From CAYRHS01 sp964424125 (GTDB taxonomy: Bacteria; Actinomycetota; Acidimicrobiia; IMCC26256; JAOSJL01): a DNA stretch of 7,495 nucleotides. The stretch lies in NCBI GenBank assembly GCA_964424125.1, contig CAYRHS010000149.1, positions 1 to 7,495 of the forward strand, given 5' to 3'. Each line of letters opens with the position of its first letter. Within the stretch, counting starts at the first letter, position 1. The position numbers were made by a program, and so were the translations under genes. The notes beneath the pieces were generated by a model. The model ran no database searches, was not told where the DNA came from, and saw only the letters and a list, made by a program, of their open reading frames with translations. Shown piece by piece: positions 6,114 to 7,495 of this stretch.

Positions 6114-6713
6114 TCAAGCCGCCGAGTCCGCGTCCCCGATCCGGTCCGAGATCTCGCGCTGCCGTTCGGTGGCCCACCGCGTCGCGTCGGCACAGATCGC
6201 GGGGTGGAAGCCGGTGGCGAAGAGCACCCGCTCGACGCGGTCGGGCTCGTCGCCCTGCTCGAGGAGGGTGAACGCGACCCGCCGGGCCCGTCGACGCGCG
6301 TCGTCGAGCGGCGTCTCCTCTCGGCGGGTGTCGGCCCAGGTCTCGTGCTCGGCGCGCAGCTCGGCGGGGAGGCGTTGCAGGTGACGCGGCTGCGCGGGCG
6401 GAACGTGCCGGCGCACCGCGACGGTTCCCCGACCGTCGTCGCACGCGAGGTCGAAGTTGGCGAGACGCGTCAGGCTGCGAATGATCGGGGAGGAGGTGCC
6501 CTCACCGCGCCCGACACCCAGCGCCCTCGACGTCGACCCGACCCGGACGTGGACGCCCTCGGGATGCCGGTCGAACTGTGTGGCGAGATGCCGCAACAGG
6601 AGCAGGGAGGTCGGCCCCAGGGTCGGCAACCAGAACCGCTCGACGTAGAGCGAGCGGGGATCGTGACCGATCACGTCGATGATCGGGTCGGGCCAGGGCT
6701 TGATGGTGAGCAT
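6114..6713 (-). CDS. Conserved-looking protein of unknown function with possible winged-helix segment
   Basis: Seen: 199 residues, starting at ATG 6713 with GAGGAG six bases upstream. I do not recognise a named family, although the pattern DVIGHDPRSLYVERFWLPTLGPTSLLLLRHLA (13-44) resembles hypothetical proteins recalled from other actinobacteria. Residues 54-105 could form a winged helix-turn-helix: STSRALGVG as first helix and turn, SPIIRSLTRLANFDLA as second helix, and GTVAVRRHVPPA as the wing. The C-terminal third (about 135-185) is charged and helical (RRRARRVAFTLLEQGDEPDRVERVLFATGF). No signal peptide or membrane segment is present. It is transcribed alone, convergent with the phosphotransferase and divergent from the remnant at 6820. 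Its promoter contains a perfect palindrome (6769-6782). A regulator acting on its own promoter is plausible but unproven. Confidence 0.75.
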   Translation of the reverse strand: MLTIKPWPDPIIDVIGHDPRSLYVERFWLPTLGPTSLLLLRHLATQFDRHPEGVHVRVGSTSRALGVGRGEGTSSPIIRSLTRLANFDLACDDGRGTVAVRRHVPPAQPRHLQRLPAELRAEHETWADTRREETPLDDARRRARRVAFTLLEQGDEPDRVERVLFATGFHPAICADATRWATERQREISDRIGDADSAA

Positions 6714-6760
6714 GGCGGGCTCCTCGGCCGTCGGGGCGGGGCGGGGGAAGCGGCCGCTGC

Positions 6761-6790
6761 ATCATCGCAGATCACGTGATCTTGTGTCAA
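6761..6790 (-). promoter_or_regulatory. Promoter of the 199-residue protein gene
   Basis: Seen, reading on the minus strand: a perfect TTGACA -35 box (6790-6785), an 18-base spacer, and GATGAT (6766-6761), which matches four of six -10 positions. Transcription would start near 6754, leaving a leader of about 40 nt that ends in the GAGGAG ribosome site (6725-6720). The region contrasts with the surrounding GC-rich sequence. Confidence 0.6.
6769..6782. promoter_or_regulatory. Perfect 14-bp palindrome (putative operator)
   Basis: Seen: AGATCACGTGATCT is identical to its own reverse complement over 14 bases and lies wholly inside the 18-bp spacer of the minus-strand promoter at 6761-6790. Such placement is typical for a dimeric repressor or autoregulator. 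The half-site differs from the TGACAC half-sites of the operator at 2665-2692, so a different protein is expected. The cognate protein is unknown. Confidence 0.6.
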
Positions 6791-6819
6791 CTAGCCTCAG
6801 GTGGGCGCTCGGAATAGCC

Positions 6820-7116
6820 GTGTTCCGACGGCCGAAGGCGAGCTACGTCGACGACGACGCCCGGGTGACGGCGGCACTACCGGACGGGTCCGGGGAGCTC
6901 GTGCACGCCGGGGAACAGGGCGTGCTCTCCGAACGTCGTGTCCGGTTGCCGTCGGGGTTGGAGGTCGACTTCGGGTTTGTAGCCCCCTCGTGGGCATCGA
7001 CCGATCCGGTGGATGCCGGCACCGCGCAGGTGGTGCGTGACGGCTGCCGACCCTTGCTGGACGACTCCGGCCTCCTCGAACGGCTCGTGGCCGCCGTCGG
7101 GAGGCGACCACGGTGA
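6820..7116 (+). pseudogene. Nucleotidyltransferase-like C-terminal remnant
   Basis: Seen: an open frame of 98 residues from a GTG at 6820 (an in-frame GTG at 6784 would give 110) to TGA 7114-7116. The segment GVLSERRVRLPSGLEVDFGFVAPSWASTDPVDAGTAQVVRDGCRPLLDD looks like the second half of a stand-alone nucleotidyltransferase of the aminoglycoside-adenylyltransferase type: an ERR strand, the LEVDF strand carrying the third metal-binding aspartate, then the RDG-LLDD element. The N-terminal half with the GSxARG and SDxD catalytic motifs is missing. The upstream bases are occupied by the promoter and start of the neighbouring minus-strand gene. There is no convincing ribosome site. This points to a gene truncated by an ancient deletion or rearrangement. 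A short intact protein of unknown role cannot be excluded. The family assignment is from memory of the pattern, so it is tentative. Confidence 0.5.
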
Positions 7117-7139
7117 GGCGACTGCGAGGCGTGCGCGCC

Positions 7140-7163
7140 GCGTCGGTACGGGAGTACCGGTGC
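7140..7163. terminator. Hairpin in convergent intergenic gap, possible terminator without T-tract
   Basis: Seen: CGGTAC-GGGA-GTACCG (7144-7159) forms six Watson-Crick pairs closed by a GNRA-type tetraloop. Four more pairs below it (two of them G-U) extend the stem to 7140-7163. It fills the gap between the remnant ending at 7116 and the EAL gene ending at 7164, where a two-way terminator would be expected. No T-run follows on either strand, so it would be a non-canonical terminator or a transcript-end stabiliser. Confidence 0.4.
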
Positions 7164-7495
7164 TCAGCTCCCGCGAACCGTCGGGGCCTCGGTCTGGGTC
7201 TCGCTCTGGTGATGGGACAGGAACTCCAGCAACAGGTCCGACGGCTTCGGGGGCGAGAAGTACATGCCCTGGCCGAGGTCGCAGCCGAGCGTGCGCAGGT
7301 GCGCGAGTTGCTCTGCGGTCTCGACGCCCTCGGCCACGACCCCCAGGTCGAGGGCGTGGGCGAGGCTCACGACCGCGGTGACGATCGCGGTGTCCTCGGG
7401 ATCCGCGCCGAGACCGTCGACGAACGACTGGTCGACCTTCAGCCAGTCGACCGGGAAGCGCTTCAGGTAGCCGAGTGACGAGTACCCGGTCCCGA
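7164..7495 (-). CDS. EAL-domain protein, c-di-GMP phosphodiesterase type (partial, N-terminus outside window)
   Basis: Known: EAL domains hydrolyse the second messenger cyclic di-GMP using two metal ions. Seen: the last 110 codons of a frame entering from the right edge and ending with TGA at 7166-7164. The visible part is the C-terminal half of the domain: FGTGYSSLGYLKRFP-like entry (GTGYSSLGYLKRFP), VDWLKVDQSFVDGL with the conserved DxxKxD lysine, VVAEGVETAEQLAHL with the catalytic-loop glutamate, and LGCDLGQGMYFSPP with the conserved glutamine. A short polar tail (about 20 residues) follows. These residues are intact, so the enzyme is probably active, but the EAL motif itself and any GGDEF, PAS or membrane domain lie outside the window. 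No functional link to the P450 cluster is evident. Confidence 0.93.
   Translation of the reverse strand, partial: GTGYSSLGYLKRFPVDWLKVDQSFVDGLGADPEDTAIVTAVVSLAHALDLGVVAEGVETAEQLAHLRTLGCDLGQGMYFSPPKPSDLLLEFLSHHQSETQTEAPTVRGS

Noticed and set aside
4733..6193. A 486-codon open frame on the minus strand opposite the phosphotransferase
   Set aside because: Its translation is rich in Arg, Gly, Ala, Val and Glu without recognisable domains, while the plus strand carries complete kinase motifs and a strong ribosome site. It is an antisense shadow common in GC-rich genes.
7113..7478. A 121-codon plus-strand frame opposite the EAL gene
   Set aside because: The minus strand encodes unmistakable EAL-domain motifs. 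The plus frame is its antisense shadow.

Overview
The window is GC-rich chromosomal DNA, very probably from an actinobacterium. GTG starts, GTGA stop/start overlaps, G/C-ending codons, and a gene mix of cytochrome P450, TetR regulator, LLM-type flavin oxidoreductase and AveC-like membrane protein all fit that group. The genus cannot be fixed from the sequence. No rRNA, tRNA, CRISPR array, insertion sequence or phage gene was seen, and no gene-free stretch exceeds 300 bases.

Layout. (i) 1-637, minus strand: N-terminal 212 codons of a lipoprotein of the ABC-transporter substrate-binding type (LivK/Peripla_BP_6-like), cut by the window edge. (ii) 717-2623, minus strand: a TetR-family regulator followed by a cytochrome P450, joined by a 4-base GTGA overlap. 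(iii) 2624-2763: a compact divergent control region. (iv) 2764-6103, plus strand: an apparent three-gene operon coding for a six-helix membrane protein resembling the AveC spirocyclase family, an LLM-class (luciferase-like) flavin oxidoreductase and an APH/ecdysteroid-kinase-like phosphotransferase. (v) 6114-6713, minus strand: a 199-residue protein of unknown function with a possible winged-helix segment, behind a promoter that carries a perfect 14-bp palindrome. (vi) 6820-7116, plus strand: what looks like the C-terminal remnant of a nucleotidyltransferase. (vii) 7164-7495, minus strand: the C-terminal part of an EAL-domain (c-di-GMP phosphodiesterase-type) protein, cut by the window edge.

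The most interesting part is 717-6103. A near-consensus plus-strand promoter (TTGACG, 17 bp, TAAAAT) has a palindrome filling its spacer. A second, overlapping inverted repeat covers the -35 box, with its centre one helical turn away. This is the geometry expected for a TetR repressor that controls the divergent AveC-like/LLM/kinase operon and probably its own TetR-P450 operon. Two oxygenase-type enzymes, a membrane-embedded putative cyclase or isomerase and a small-molecule kinase under one switch suggest an inducible pathway acting on a hydrophobic molecule (steroid, terpenoid or polyketide-like). The substrate cannot be read from the sequence, and the pathway assignment is inference.
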